A stretch of 64,000 nucleotides of DNA from Luteimonas sp. (GCA_024707405.1 JANPZU010000003.1:558001-622000); one strand, 5' to 3'; positions 18,116 through 27,614 are shown, counted from the stretch's first letter. Notes: generated by a model not told the origin, from the sequence alone. Program-made: numbers and translations.

Positions 18116-19570
18116 CCCTGCGACGCCGCACTTTCCTTGTCGGTGGTGCGCTCGCCGGCGTCTTCCTGGCGCTGCCCAAAGCGATCGCCGGCGTGCTCGG
18201 TTATCCGCGCGCCTTGCAGGGACCGATGCTTGGCGCACCCGGACCCAACCATCTCACCGTCTGGGGCCCGCGCAAGCGGCGCGTTCGAGGTGCTGCTGGA
18301 AGTCGCGACCGATCGCGAGTTCCGCCACATCGTGCAGACCGCGACTGCTGTCGCATCGCCCAGCGACGACTGCTGCGTGACGCTGCGCGCCGAAGCGCTG
18401 CAGCCCGATACGCAGTACTGGTATCGATTGCGCTACGACGGCCAGCAGGACCGCTTCCAGTTCATCCCGCATCGCGCACGCACCGCGCCCGCAGGCGCCG
18501 CCGCATTCCGCATTGCGTTCGGCCCTGCTGCCGCATCCAGTACGACCCCGACCAGCGCATCTGGAACACGGTGCGCGCACTGGAGCCGGACATGTTCCTG
18601 TGGCTGGGCGACAATATCTACGCTGACAGCGACCAGCCTGCCGCGATCACCGATCTTTACGCGCGCGGACGCGTCGTCCCCAGCCTGGAACCGTTGCTGC
18701 GTTCGGTACCGCAGCTGGCCACCTGGGACGACCACGACTTCGGCTACAACGATTCCGACGGACGCAGCCCGTACAAGGCCGAATCGCTGCGCCTGTTCAA
18801 ACGCTTCTGGGCAAACCCGTCGTACGGTGAATCCGACAATCCCGGCGTCTATTGCAAGCAGCATTACGGCGGCGTGGACTTCTTCATCCTCGACGGCCGC
18901 TACCACCGCGACCGCACCGATGCGCCCGATGGCGCCGACAAGACGATGCTCGGCGCACGCCAGAAGGCCTGGCTCAAGCGCGAATTGAAGGCCAGCACGA
19001 CGCCCTTCAAGATCCTCGCCATCGGCGGCGGCTGGTCGTCGGCCGAGAACGAGAAAGGTGGCGATTCCTGGGCCGTCTACATGGCCGAACGGAACGAGCT
19101 CTTCGACTTCATCCGCGACGAAGGCATCGCCGGCGTGGTCTGCATTTCCGGTGACTCGCACATGGGCGAACTCAACTGCATCCCCCGCTCCGCGCAGGGC
19201 GGCTACGACATCTACGATTTCTGCTCGTCGCCACTCGCGCAGATGCCGGCGGCCAAACACACGCGGCAGGTGCCCGAAGTGCGCGTGCGCGACGTATGGC
19301 ACCCGCACCGTCAACGTGGGCTTGATGCGCTTCGACCTGACCGGCGACACGCCGACGCTGTCGTACACGCTACACGATGATCTTGGCGACGCCGTATGGG
19401 ATCCGCTGGTGCTCACACCTGCTGATCTCGTCAACGGCGCCTGCACCTGGGACAGCAAATCCGATCCGGCCGAACTGGCACGCCTCGAACGCTTCCGTAA
19501 CGGCGGCGGCTACTACGGCTTCGATCCGCCGGAAGGCTGGCCGGATAAGCCTTACTACGACGGCCAATGA
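18112..19570 (+). pseudogene. phoD: PhoD-type alkaline phosphatase, three frame breaks
   Basis: This is a Tat-exported phosphodiesterase/monoesterase of the PhoD family. The start overlaps the preceding stop (ATGA) and encodes a twin-arginine leader (LRRRTFLVGGALAG). Core motifs are LWLGDNIYADS, WDDHDFGYND, FFILDGRYHRD and ISGDSHMGEL. The frame changes three times. Near 18267-18280 TVWGP must continue as SGAFEVLLE. Near 18524 FRIAFG must continue as CCRIQYDPDQ. Near 19300-19306 RVRD must continue as YGTRTVNVGLMRFDL. As written, no single frame gives a full enzyme; corrected it would be about 485 residues. It may be truly decayed or a victim of assembly indels. Its position ties phosphate release to the inositol operon. 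Confidence 0.85.
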
Positions 19571-19676
19571 CCTCCGTGGCGGGTGCCCCGGGAGCCAGCC
19601 CTGAGACTGGAGGCACCCGACACGGCAGGTCGGCCCGCAGCATGGTCTTTCCGACTTGACGACAGGTCCACGGCCG

Positions 19677-19694
19677 CTGTCAGCCGGATGTCAG
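19677..19694 (+). promoter_or_regulatory. direct repeat, candidate response-regulator site
   Basis: CTGTCAG and ATGTCAG are spaced by exactly 11 bases start to start, ending 24 bases before the PepSY gene. This geometry is what OmpR/PhoB-type regulators bind. The response regulator encoded two genes downstream is the simplest candidate (autoregulation), but PhoB is also possible because the repeats resemble half-sites of a Pho box. Confidence 0.5.
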
Positions 19695-19718
19695 CCTCGC
19701 CGCGGCAGGCTGTGCGCC

Positions 19719-20048
19719 ATGAACAAGACCCTCATCAGCACCACCGTCGCGATCCCGCTGGTCCTCTTCACCGCCATCGCATCCCTTTCCATGCAACCCG
19801 CACATGCCGGCAAGGATGACCAGATCGAGGCCCGCGCGTTGCTGCAGCGGGGCGAGATCCTGCCGCTGGGCCGTATCCTGCAGATTGTGCAGGAACGGGT
19901 ACCGGGCGATATCATCGAAGTCGAACTCGACCTCAGCGACAAGCACGGTTGGGAATACGAAGTGAAGGTGCTCGCCACCACCGGCCGCGTGCTGGACGTC
20001 GACGTGAACGCCCGCACCGGCGAGATTCGGAAAATCGAGGACGACTGA
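19719..20048 (+). CDS. PepSY-domain periplasmic protein
   Basis: This is a 109-residue exported protein. Its signal peptide ends near MQPAHAG, and a single PepSY domain contains VPGDIIEVELDLSDKHGWEYEVKVL and VDVNARTGEIRKIEDD. Such small PepSY proteins are often encoded just ahead of a response regulator and sensor kinase and are thought to modulate signalling or inhibit periplasmic proteases. The stop codon overlaps the response-regulator start. The start at 19719 was chosen because it opens the signal peptide. Confidence 0.85.
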   Translation: MNKTLISTTVAIPLVLFTAIASLSMQPAHAGKDDQIEARALLQRGEILPLGRILQIVQERVPGDIIEVELDLSDKHGWEYEVKVLATTGRVLDVDVNARTGEIRKIEDD

Positions 20049-20710
20049 TGCGTTGCCTCATCGTCGAGGACGACCCCGACATCCAGGCCGATCTTCGACG
20101 TGCACTGGAAGCCTCCGGCTTCGTGGTCGATGCCGCGAGCGATGGCAACGACGCCTGGTTCCTGGGCGACACCGAAGAGTACGACGCCGTTGTGCTCGAC
20201 CTGGGCCTGCCCGGACTCGACGGGCTTTCGGTGCTGCGCCGTTGGCGCGCATCGGGCCGCGCTTGTCCGGTGATCGTGCTGTCCGCGCGTGGCGACTGGA
20301 CCGAAAAGGTCGAGGGCATCGAGGCCGGCGCCGACGACTACATGGGCAAACCGTTCCAGATGGGCGAACTGGTTGCCCGCGTACGCGGATTGCTGCGACG
20401 CGAAGCCGGACGCACCAGCAATGTCGTCGCCATCGGCAAGCTGCGACTGGACACCACGCGCATGAGTGCGACCTTCGACGGTGCTCCCGCGCACCTGTCG
20501 CCCCTCGAGTTCCGCCTGCTCGACCACTTGGCACATTCGCCGGAGCGCGCGGTATCGGCAGGTGAACTCGCGGAACACCTCTACGGCATTGCCGATGCCG
20601 GCGACACCAATGCCATCGAGGCCATCGTCGCGCGACTGCGCAGGAAATTCGGGGCCGACGTCATCGCCACACGCCGCGGTTTCGGTTATTTGCTGGGCGT
20701 CTCCCCTTGA
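20048..20710 (+). CDS. OmpR/PhoB-family response regulator
   Basis: This 220-residue regulator has a receiver domain (MRCLIVEDDPD with acidic pocket, phospho-acceptor Asp in AVVLDLGLPGLDG, conserved Lys in DYMGKPF). Its C-terminal winged helix includes LSPLEFRLLDHLA and RRKFGADVIATRRGFGYLLG. It overlaps PepSY upstream and the kinase downstream by four bases each, giving a PepSY/regulator/kinase operon. The input signal is unknown. Its place among exported phosphatases suggests envelope or phosphate/metal sensing, but this is only context. Confidence 0.92.
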   Translation: MRCLIVEDDPDIQADLRRALEASGFVVDAASDGNDAWFLGDTEEYDAVVLDLGLPGLDGLSVLRRWRASGRACPVIVLSARGDWTEKVEGIEAGADDYMGKPFQMGELVARVRGLLRREAGRTSNVVAIGKLRLDTTRMSATFDGAPAHLSPLEFRLLDHLAHSPERAVSAGELAEHLYGIADAGDTNAIEAIVARLRRKFGADVIATRRGFGYLLGVSP

Positions 20711-22046
20711 TCGCACGTTCGCTGCACTGGCGCCTGCTGGCCGGCGCCGCCGCGGCAATCCTGCTGGCACTGTGCGTGGCATGGCTGTTCATGACCTTGC
20801 TGTTCGAACGCCATCTGGAACGACGACTGGAAGCCGAACTTACGCGCGATGGCCTGCGTCTGGTCGCCGCGCTCGAGCTCGACCCCGGCCAGGTGCCTGT
20901 GATCAGTCCCGCACCCATGGATCCACGCCTGCAGACGCCAGCCGGCGGCTACTACTGGCAAGTCTCCACGCCCGCGGGCGCCGCGCGCTCGCGTTCGCTA
21001 TGGGATGCCGACCTGCCCGCACCCGTACGCGCGCCGACGGGCGACTGGCGGCTCCGACACGTCGACGCTATCCGTATGGCGAACAGGTGTCCGTGCTGGA
21101 GCGACGGGTCGCACCCGATTCCAACGGGCCCGGCGTGCTGGTGCAGCTGGCGCAGGATCGCGCACCGCTGGCCGCTGCACGCAACGAATTCGGTCGCGAA
21201 CTCGCGCTGTTCCTCGGCGTATTGTGGCTGGTGTTGTCGGCGGCGGCATGGTTGCAGGTGCGGCTCGGCTTGCGTCCGCTGGGTCGGATCCGAGGCAACC
21301 TTCCCTTGCTTCGCGACAGTGCGCGCGCGCGGTTGCCGGAAGCACACCTGCGCGAGATCCAGCCGCTTACCGAAGCGATCAACGCGCTCGCCGATGCGCG
21401 TGAGCGCGACCTCGCGCTCGCACGCCATCGCGCCGCGGACCTCGCGCATGGTTTGAAGACGCCGCTGTCGGCAATCGCTGCACAGAGTCGCCGTGCCCGC
21501 GAGGATGGTGCCATGCAGGCCGCCGACGGACTGGATCGCGCGGTGGCGGCGATCCGCCGCACCATCGATGCGGAACTCGCACACGCACGCGCCGCAACCA
21601 TCCGCCGCGCGCCCGGTGGCGACGCAGACGTACGCACGGTGGTCGAACAACTGGTGACGGTGATCGAACACACCGACCAAGGCGGGCAACTCGCGTTCAC
21701 CGTCGACATCCCACCGAGCCTGCGCTTGTCCGTGCAGCCGGAGGATCTGTCGGAGATTGTCGGGGCGGTGCTGGAGAACGCGGCGCGCCATGCGCGTCGC
21801 CAGGTGCGCGTCTCAGGGCATGCTGGCCCGCAATGGACTGCACTGACCATCGAAGACGATGGCCCCGGCTTCCCGGCCGATCGCATTGATCACTTGCTCT
21901 CGCGTGGCGGCCGACTGGATGAATCCGGTAGCGGCTTGGGCCTGTCGATTGCCCGCGAACTGGCCGAAGCCACCGGTGGCCGGCTCACGCTGTCGGCATC
22001 ATCACTGGGCGGCGCGCTGGTGCGTTTCGACTGGAGCGCAGGCTGA
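20707..22046 (+). pseudogene. sensor histidine kinase, one frameshift
   Basis: This is a membrane sensor kinase partner of the preceding regulator. The N-terminal frame encodes a transmembrane helix (LLAGAAAAILLALCVAWLF) and the start of a periplasmic sensor ending around DWRLRH. From about 21060 the protein continues only in another frame, as YPYGEQVSVLERRVAPDSNG. That frame carries a second membrane helix, the phospho-acceptor H-box (RAADLAHGLKTPLSAIAAQ), an N-box (AVLENAARHA) and G-boxes (DDGPGF, GSGLGLSIA). The break equals one missing base. All catalytic motifs lie after it, so if real the kinase would be uncoupled from its signal peptide and first membrane segment. Corrected length is about 446 residues. 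Confidence 0.86.
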
Positions 22047-22069
22047 CGCCAATCGCGTGGTCTCGATCT

Positions 22070-22702
22070 TCAACGCGTAGGAACGGAACCATCCTCGTAA
22101 CGCTGCAATGATGCACTGATCAGCGCCCGGGCTTCCGCCGCATTGCCCCAGCCGTCGAGCTGTACCGGGTTACGTCCCGCCGGCAGATCTTTGTAGACGC
22201 GAAAGAAGGCCTCGATGCGATCACGCTCGACCTGTGGCAGGTCGGCAATATCCCGGATGCCGGAATACGTGGGATCGACCTTGTCCACCGGCACGCCGAT
22301 GACCTTTTCGTCGTGCTCACCGTTGTCGACCATCTTCAGGAATCCGATCGGGCGGAAGCGGATCAGCGTGCCAGGATGCAATGGCGTGCGCGTCAGTACC
22401 AGCGCATCCAACGGATCATGGTCGCCGGCTAATGTACGCGGCATCGAACCATAGTTGGCGGGATACGCCATCGGCATCGACAGGAACCGATCCACGTACA
22501 CCAGCCCGTCGTCCTTGCCGATCTCGTACTTGGTAAATCCGCCGGCCGGGATCTCCACCGCCAGCAGCACTTCATCGGGCGCAGTTGACGGCTGCGCTGC
22601 CTGGAACGGATGCCGGATCGATTCGCCTGCGTGCAGAGGCTGCAACAACGACAGCGACAGCGACAGCAGCCATCGGCACCAAGCGAATCGTCCGATCATC
22701 AT
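22070..22702 (-). CDS. inorganic pyrophosphatase with export signal
   Basis: This 210-residue family I pyrophosphatase hydrolyses pyrophosphate to two phosphates. Family marks are EIPAGGFTKYEI, MAYPANYGSMP and the metal-binding signature DHDPLDALVL. Unlike the usual cytoplasmic enzyme it begins with a signal-peptide-like stretch (WCRWLLSLSLSLLQPLHAG), so it is probably periplasmic. It is convergent with the kinase gene and is followed by only 23 bases. It lies six bases downstream of a secreted metallophosphatase on the same strand, so the two form a phosphate-scavenging pair. Confidence 0.88.
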   Translation of the reverse strand: MMIGRFAWCRWLLSLSLSLLQPLHAGESIRHPFQAAQPSTAPDEVLLAVEIPAGGFTKYEIGKDDGLVYVDRFLSMPMAYPANYGSMPRTLAGDHDPLDALVLTRTPLHPGTLIRFRPIGFLKMVDNGEHDEKVIGVPVDKVDPTYSGIRDIADLPQVERDRIEAFFRVYKDLPAGRNPVQLDGWGNAAEARALISASLQRYEDGSVPTR

Positions 22703-22708
22703 GTTCTG

Positions 22709-24109
22709 TCACTCCCAGCAACGGTCGGCGCGCCCGCCGAGGGTCTGTGCACGTGCACAGGTACGCTCGTCGATCCGGCCTTCGCGCGTCTCTTCAATCC
22801 GCTTGCCCGCGCTGCCTTCATCCACCAGGCTGAAAGCATCGTACAGGCGACCGGTGACGGTACGCGCTTCGTAGCTCAGGCGATTGCCTTCGAGGCGCAA
22901 CACCTGGAACAGCTGCGTGTCCTCGCCGACCGGTGACATCGTGTCGCGTGCCTCGTCTGCAACGAGATACTGCTTCGGTCCCGCCACGGACACCGTGTAC
23001 ACCGGCGGGCCGCTGCCATCGCTGGAGCGACGCCCGTAGACGTGGTCGTGGCCCTGCAGCACCAGATCCACCGAATGACGCTGCAGGACCGGCATCAGCT
23101 CATCGCGCAACACTTGGTGCCTGTCGTTGCGTGCCTTGCCGCGTGGCGAATAGAACGGCTGGTGGATCAGCACCATGCTCCAGCGATTCGGATTGGCCTC
23201 CAGCACGGCGTCGAGCCATTCGGCCTGCGTGGTGGCGGCATCCAGGTCGAGCGCTGACGTGCCATCGATCACCGCGAAGCGGATGCCCTGGTAGTCGAAC
23301 CAGTAGGTGGTCGGCTCGACGCCTGCGGCACCGTTGGCCGGCAGCGCGAAGTGATGCTTCCACTGTTCGCCCAGCACGCGGCGCTCCTGCGGCGTGTCTT
23401 CGTGTTCCTCGAAGAACTCGTGGTTGCCCGGCGCAGGCGCGAAGGCCATCGTCGCCAATGGGCCGGTGGCATCGAACCATTCGCCCCACTCGTCGTCATC
23501 GACCGCTTCGCTGACCAGATCGCCGGCGAACAACACGAGGTTCGATTTCGACGCGTGACGCACGGCCTCATGCATCACTCGCGTCACCAGACTGGCGTTC
23601 TTGTTCTGGGTGTCACCGACGTAGAGGAACTCCAGCGGCGTTCCAGCAGGTGCGGCCGTGCGCAGCTGGCGCCAGGGACTCCAGGTGCGATCGCCCTGCA
23701 CTCGCCATGCATACAGCGTGTCGGGCGAAAGGCCATCGACCACGACATGGTGATGATGGGCAATCCCGTTCGCCGTTGCCAGGACGCGGCTGTCGGCCTT
23801 GAGCTGGCGCGGCGGTGTATCACCGTCCCACTGGTCGGGTGACTCTTTGGCCACCGCGATCTCGATCACTGGCGATTGCACGGCATCGCTCGTGCGCCAG
23901 CTGACCGCGAAACCGGTCGAGGCATCCTGTGCAGGCACCGCGACGATGCGATCAGGAAAGCCACTGGGCGCATAGCGGATGACGCCTTCTGGCACCAGCG
24001 TATTGGGCTCGACATGACGATTGGCCTGGGGGGCCTCAGCCAGCGCACCGAACGCCGGCAGCAACAGCAGAGCAGCGGAAAGAACGGTCAGCGTCATCTT
24101 GCGTGACAT
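22709..24109 (-). CDS. secreted purple-acid-phosphatase-like metallophosphoesterase
   Basis: This 466-residue exported enzyme has a signal peptide (LSAALLLLPAFGALAEA), an N-terminal fibronectin-like domain (SWRTSDAV...VVDGLSPDTLYAWRV) and a C-terminal metallophosphatase domain. The dinuclear-metal ligands are visible in order: VGDTQN, FAGDLVSE, APGNHEFF, LIHQPFYS and LQGHDHVYGR. The arrangement matches purple acid phosphatases. It heads a two-gene unit with the exported pyrophosphatase. Its promoter region, shared with the divergent sister phosphatase at 24537, contains Pho-box-like repeats. Confidence 0.9.
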   Translation of the reverse strand: MSRKMTLTVLSAALLLLPAFGALAEAPQANRHVEPNTLVPEGVIRYAPSGFPDRIVAVPAQDASTGFAVSWRTSDAVQSPVIEIAVAKESPDQWDGDTPPRQLKADSRVLATANGIAHHHHVVVDGLSPDTLYAWRVQGDRTWSPWRQLRTAAPAGTPLEFLYVGDTQNKNASLVTRVMHEAVRHASKSNLVLFAGDLVSEAVDDDEWGEWFDATGPLATMAFAPAPGNHEFFEEHEDTPQERRVLGEQWKHHFALPANGAAGVEPTTYWFDYQGIRFAVIDGTSALDLDAATTQAEWLDAVLEANPNRWSMVLIHQPFYSPRGKARNDRHQVLRDELMPVLQRHSVDLVLQGHDHVYGRRSSDGSGPPVYTVSVAGPKQYLVADEARDTMSPVGEDTQLFQVLRLEGNRLSYEARTVTGRLYDAFSLVDEGSAGKRIEETREGRIDERTCARAQTLGGRADRCWE

Positions 24110-24332
24110 CTTGGTACACCTCGTGAGTCGAGAAGAGAGAGGGAACGTGCCTTCAACGCGGGAATGGTGATGGAGGCCCGCCTACCCGGTCGGCATACAT
24201 ACGACATGCTCGTCGGCGACCCTTGGCGCATCCCGTGGTTTTCGGCGCGGCGACCGGGCTGGTCGTGCGTCATCGAAGCCCCGTTGGCATGCGCGGCGGC
24301 TCGCCGGCTTGAAACAGATTTCCATATCCAAG

Positions 24333-24350
24333 CTGACAAGGTTCTGACAA
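24333..24350 (+). promoter_or_regulatory. Pho-box-like direct repeat
   Basis: CTGACAAGGTT and CTGACAAGG are spaced 11 bases start to start. The first seven bases of each resemble the PhoB half-site CTGTCAT. It lies between two divergent purple-acid-phosphatase-like genes, about 220 bases from the minus-strand start. It may serve either promoter. Confidence 0.55.
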
Positions 24351-24414
24351 GGCCATGCGCGCCTCTGCGAGGCGAAACGCGCAACAGGCGATGTGCAACA
24401 CAACGCGAATCCGC

Positions 24415-24443
24415 CTGTCACGAAGCTGACACCAAGCTGACAA
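24415..24443 (+). promoter_or_regulatory. triple Pho-box-like direct repeat
   Basis: Three half-sites follow one another in perfect 11-base register: CTGTCAC (24415), CTGACAC (24426) and CTGACAA (24437), separated by GAAG and CAAG. PhoB binds 7-base repeats separated by four bases, so spacing and sequence both fit. The site ends 93 bases before the start of the downstream phosphatase gene, suggesting induction by phosphate starvation. The remainder of the 24110-24536 gap shows no gene. Confidence 0.7.
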
Positions 24444-24536
24444 TCATCCCCTCCGATGTGTCAGCAGCCACGCACTAGAGTCCACCTCGAACACTGGGCT
24501 TCTGCCCACACGTGCACCGACACACAAGGACCCACC

Positions 24537-26395
24537 ATGCCGCTGTTCTCATTGCGCCTGAAAGCCGTCTCGCTGGCGATCGCACTGGCCGTTGCACCCG
24601 TCTGCACCACTCTGTCGCGATCACCGGACGTTCCTGTTGCCGAAGCACCGGCCACCGAGGTGTATCCGCATGCCGCGCTGGAATCCTTCGTGTCCGACAT
24701 TCTCGACCGGATGGTGCGCGACATGACACCGGAGCAACGGCTGGCGCTGACGTCCGAGAGTGCAGCGGCCTTCCTGAGCAAAGAGGAACGTGCGCGCCTG
24801 TCCACCGGCTTCGTCCACTTCCGCGTCGATCGTCCGGCGCGCGTGTTCGTTGCCTTCGACCACAGCTACGGCGAAACGCCGTTCTGGCTGGCGGAGACCG
24901 GATTCACCCGCCGCGCCGACCTGGATTTCATCGTCGATCGCGAGGACCCGTTCCACGTCTGGGAAAAGAACGTGCCTGCCGGCGAAGTCCACCTCGGCAT
25001 CCCCAGCCTGTCGGGAGAGATGAAGCCCTACGTGGTGTTCGCTGCACCCGCCGCGGGCGAAGGCCACGTCGCGATGACGCCACTGGTGCCCGGCACCGAT
25101 GTCCAGGTCGCCGAGGTCGGCGGGCGCCCGTATCTCGACGACAACGACTACTTCAACACCTTGCCTGATGCGTTCGTCGGCCTGCCGGTACTGCGTTCGC
25201 ACGAGGCCTGGGAATTCGTCTCGCGCATGGTCGGCTTCTTCCGCACCACCGCCTATCCCTCCAGCGCGCAACCGCAACATCCGCAGCTCACCTGGCAAGG
25301 AGACCCGCGCACATCGGTGACCGTGCAGTGGCGCACCGATGGCAGCGTCGACGACACCCTGCTCCGCATCGCCCGCGCCGACAACGCAAGCGACGAGCGC
25401 CGAGTCGCCGCGACGTTCACCGAACTCACCAGTCGCCAGATCGTCAACGATCCAACCACGCGCCTGCATCGCGTGCGCCTCGACGACCTGTCACCGGGCA
25501 CCGACTATACCTATGCGATCAGCGCCGATGACGGACGCAACTGGACGCCAGCGCGCAGCTTCCGCACCGCGACCGATGCGGGCGCCGAACCTTATGCCTT
25601 CGTCTACCTCGGCGATCCGCAGAACGGGCTGGACGAATGGGGCACGCTGATCCGCCAGGCAGACGAACGATTTCCCGACGCCCGCTTCTACATGATCGCC
25701 GGCGACCTGGTCGACCATGGTACCGAGCGCGACCAGTGGGACCAGTTCTTCCATGAAGGCTCGACCGTGTTCGACCGCGCCAGCGTGATCCCGGCACTCG
25801 GCAACCATGACAGTCACGGCGGCCACCCGACGCTCTACCTGCAGCATTTCGCGCTACCCGACAACGGCACCGACACCCTCGATTCCGGCCGCACCTACCA
25901 CGTCACCTACCAAGACATGCTGGTGGTGGTGATGGACTCGAACTACGACCTGGTCGAGCCTGAGTTGCAGGTCGAATGGCTGGACCGTGTGCTGGGTGAA
26001 AGCAATGCCCGCTGGAAGGTCGTCATCTACCACCACCCCTTCTACGCCTCACGCCCCGGCCGTGACAACTATCCGCTGCGCGAGACCTGGGGTCAATCTT
26101 CGACAAGCACAAGGTGGACATCGCCTTCCAGGGCCACGACCATGCCTATATGCGCACCGTACCGATGCGCGGCCACGAACCTGCGCCTGAGGGCGAACAC
26201 GGAACGATCTACCTAGTCGCCGTGTCCGGAACGAAGTTGAACGAACAGGCCCTGCCCGATTTCGCCACCTTCGGCGCGATCGAGCAGCGCACGTACCAGA
26301 TCGTGAAAGTCGATCCGGGAACGGGCGCGCTGTCATTCCGTGCGATCAACGCAGAAGGCGAGGTGATTGACAGCTTCGATCTACGCAAGAACTGA
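24537..26395 (+). pseudogene. purple-acid-phosphatase-like metallophosphoesterase, frameshift before last metal motif
   Basis: This is a second, larger exported phosphatase with an N-terminal signal/anchor, a domain of about 200 residues of unknown role, a fibronectin-like domain (VTVQWRTDGS) and a metallophosphatase domain. The metal motifs LGDPQNG, AGDLVDHG, LGNHDSHGG and YHHPFYASRPG lie in one frame. After GRDNYPLRETWG the frame is lost at a run of four G residues (26089-26092), as if one G were missing. The sequence continues in another frame as SIFDKHKVDIAFQGHDHAYM to the stop at 26395. As written, the essential GHDH motif is lost. A homopolymer site makes an assembly error likely. Start at 24537 follows AAGGA. 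Corrected length is about 620 residues. Confidence 0.86.
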
Positions 26396-26795
26396 GTTGA
26401 TCAGTACGTTGAGTACTTCTGCAGCCTGGAAACCTCTGGCTGCGCTCTTAGTGATTCAGTCTCAGGGACTGAAATGAACCCAGCTCGGAACGGATCGAAT
26501 ATTACTGCCGTGAAGGCGACAGGCATGACCGTTTCAGCCTCCTGCGACGAGGACCTCGCGGCTGGCGCCACTCACCGGTGTTCGCATAAGTGCGCGCCAC
26601 GCTGCGCCTCTTTTCAATGCTTCTGATCAATGGCATTCGATGCAGGGATCTCGTACAGAGATCCCGAGACAGATGTTTTGAGGAAGACATTATCAAGGGA
26701 TACGTACGCACATTGGCCCAAAGTCCTGCTCCACTACCCTCGATAACCAGCCCTAATCCGTTCTCCTGTGCTACTTCCGCTTCCGGCCCTAGCGG
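26396..26795. other. gene-free, AT-richer stretch with one stem-loop
   Basis: No convincing gene was seen. Base composition drops compared with the phosphatase region to the left. A perfect 8-bp inverted repeat, GGGATCTC and GAGATCCC with loop GTACA (26645-26665), is followed 11 bases later by TTTT; it may act as a weak terminator. The stretch probably marks the left side of the acquired segment. Confidence 0.5.
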
Positions 26796-27614
26796 TCACT
26801 CAGGGGCTTCGTATCGGACAGTGAAACGTGCCTCATGCTCCGGAAATAAATCGCATAGAAAGAACTTGCGGCGATAGTTGTCGAAGAATTCCCGATTCTT
26901 ATCAGCCAATAACTGAGCGAATACCTCCGGCTGGATGGGTGGTCCGACGTAATCGTCTGGAGGATTGGCCGCCATTCTTCTGCCGCGTTCCAGACGTGCC
27001 TCCGGCGTTTCCTGTGTCGCCTGATAGTGGTCCCAAACGTGCTGGAACAGCCATTGCGCTGCGCGATAGACGAATGTATCAGGCGTGGTAAGACGCATCG
27101 CATCGACTGCCTGCCGCGCGGATCGCGTACGCATGAGCGTCTCGTAGAACGCAAGGTACGCACGCATCAACTCCTCCGGCGCGACCGCGCGGGTCGGCCC
27201 GATGAGGCCGTGAAGTGGCGCGCGATCTACCAGTCCGAGCGTGTACGTAAGTGCGCTGCCGTCGCACGCAGAAACAACCACGAGCAGGTTCATTCCTGTC
27301 GCAATGTTGAGGGATGTCAGCGGTCCTTTCAGGTCGGCCCAGTTTGCGAATGATCCATCCGCAAATGCCAAGCCGTCATTATTCCCGTGACATTCGATAT
27401 GGAGCACGGGAACATCGCCCGTAGTTGTTGCCGCCGCAGTCAGTTCGGGCAGCAACGTCAAAAATTCCTCACGGTCTTCCACACGCCGATACAGGAGTTC
27501 CGGCGCAGGGGCGAACACCTGAGCACGCAGTCCCACGTCCTGATGTAGCTCGCGAGCGGTGTTTCGCTCTCCGGCGGGGATGGAGTCGACAATCAGAATC
27601 TGGTTAAAGCGCAA
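26796..27614 (-). CDS. stand-alone CHAT/caspase-like cysteine protease
   Basis: This 272-residue protein looks like the CHAT branch of caspase-fold proteases. The catalytic pair is visible: His76 in LHIECHGNNDGLAFADG and Cys117 in LLVVVSACDGS, 41 residues apart, each at the end of a hydrophobic strand. A typical following segment reads HGLIGPTRAVAPEELMRAYLAFYETL. No TPR repeats, membrane segment or partner domain is seen; the last 90 residues are of unknown fold. CHAT proteases often act as effectors in anti-phage systems, cleaving a partner once triggered. Here it lies downstream of a RloC-like ATPase on the same strand, in lower-GC DNA. That context suggests a defence role but does not prove one. 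Confidence 0.72.
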   Translation of the reverse strand: MRFNQILIVDSIPAGERNTARELHQDVGLRAQVFAPAPELLYRRVEDREEFLTLLPELTAAATTTGDVPVLHIECHGNNDGLAFADGSFANWADLKGPLTSLNIATGMNLLVVVSACDGSALTYTLGLVDRAPLHGLIGPTRAVAPEELMRAYLAFYETLMRTRSARQAVDAMRLTTPDTFVYRAAQWLFQHVWDHYQATQETPEARLERGRRMAANPPDDYVGPPIQPEVFAQLLADKNREFFDNYRRKFFLCDLFPEHEARFTVRYEAPE

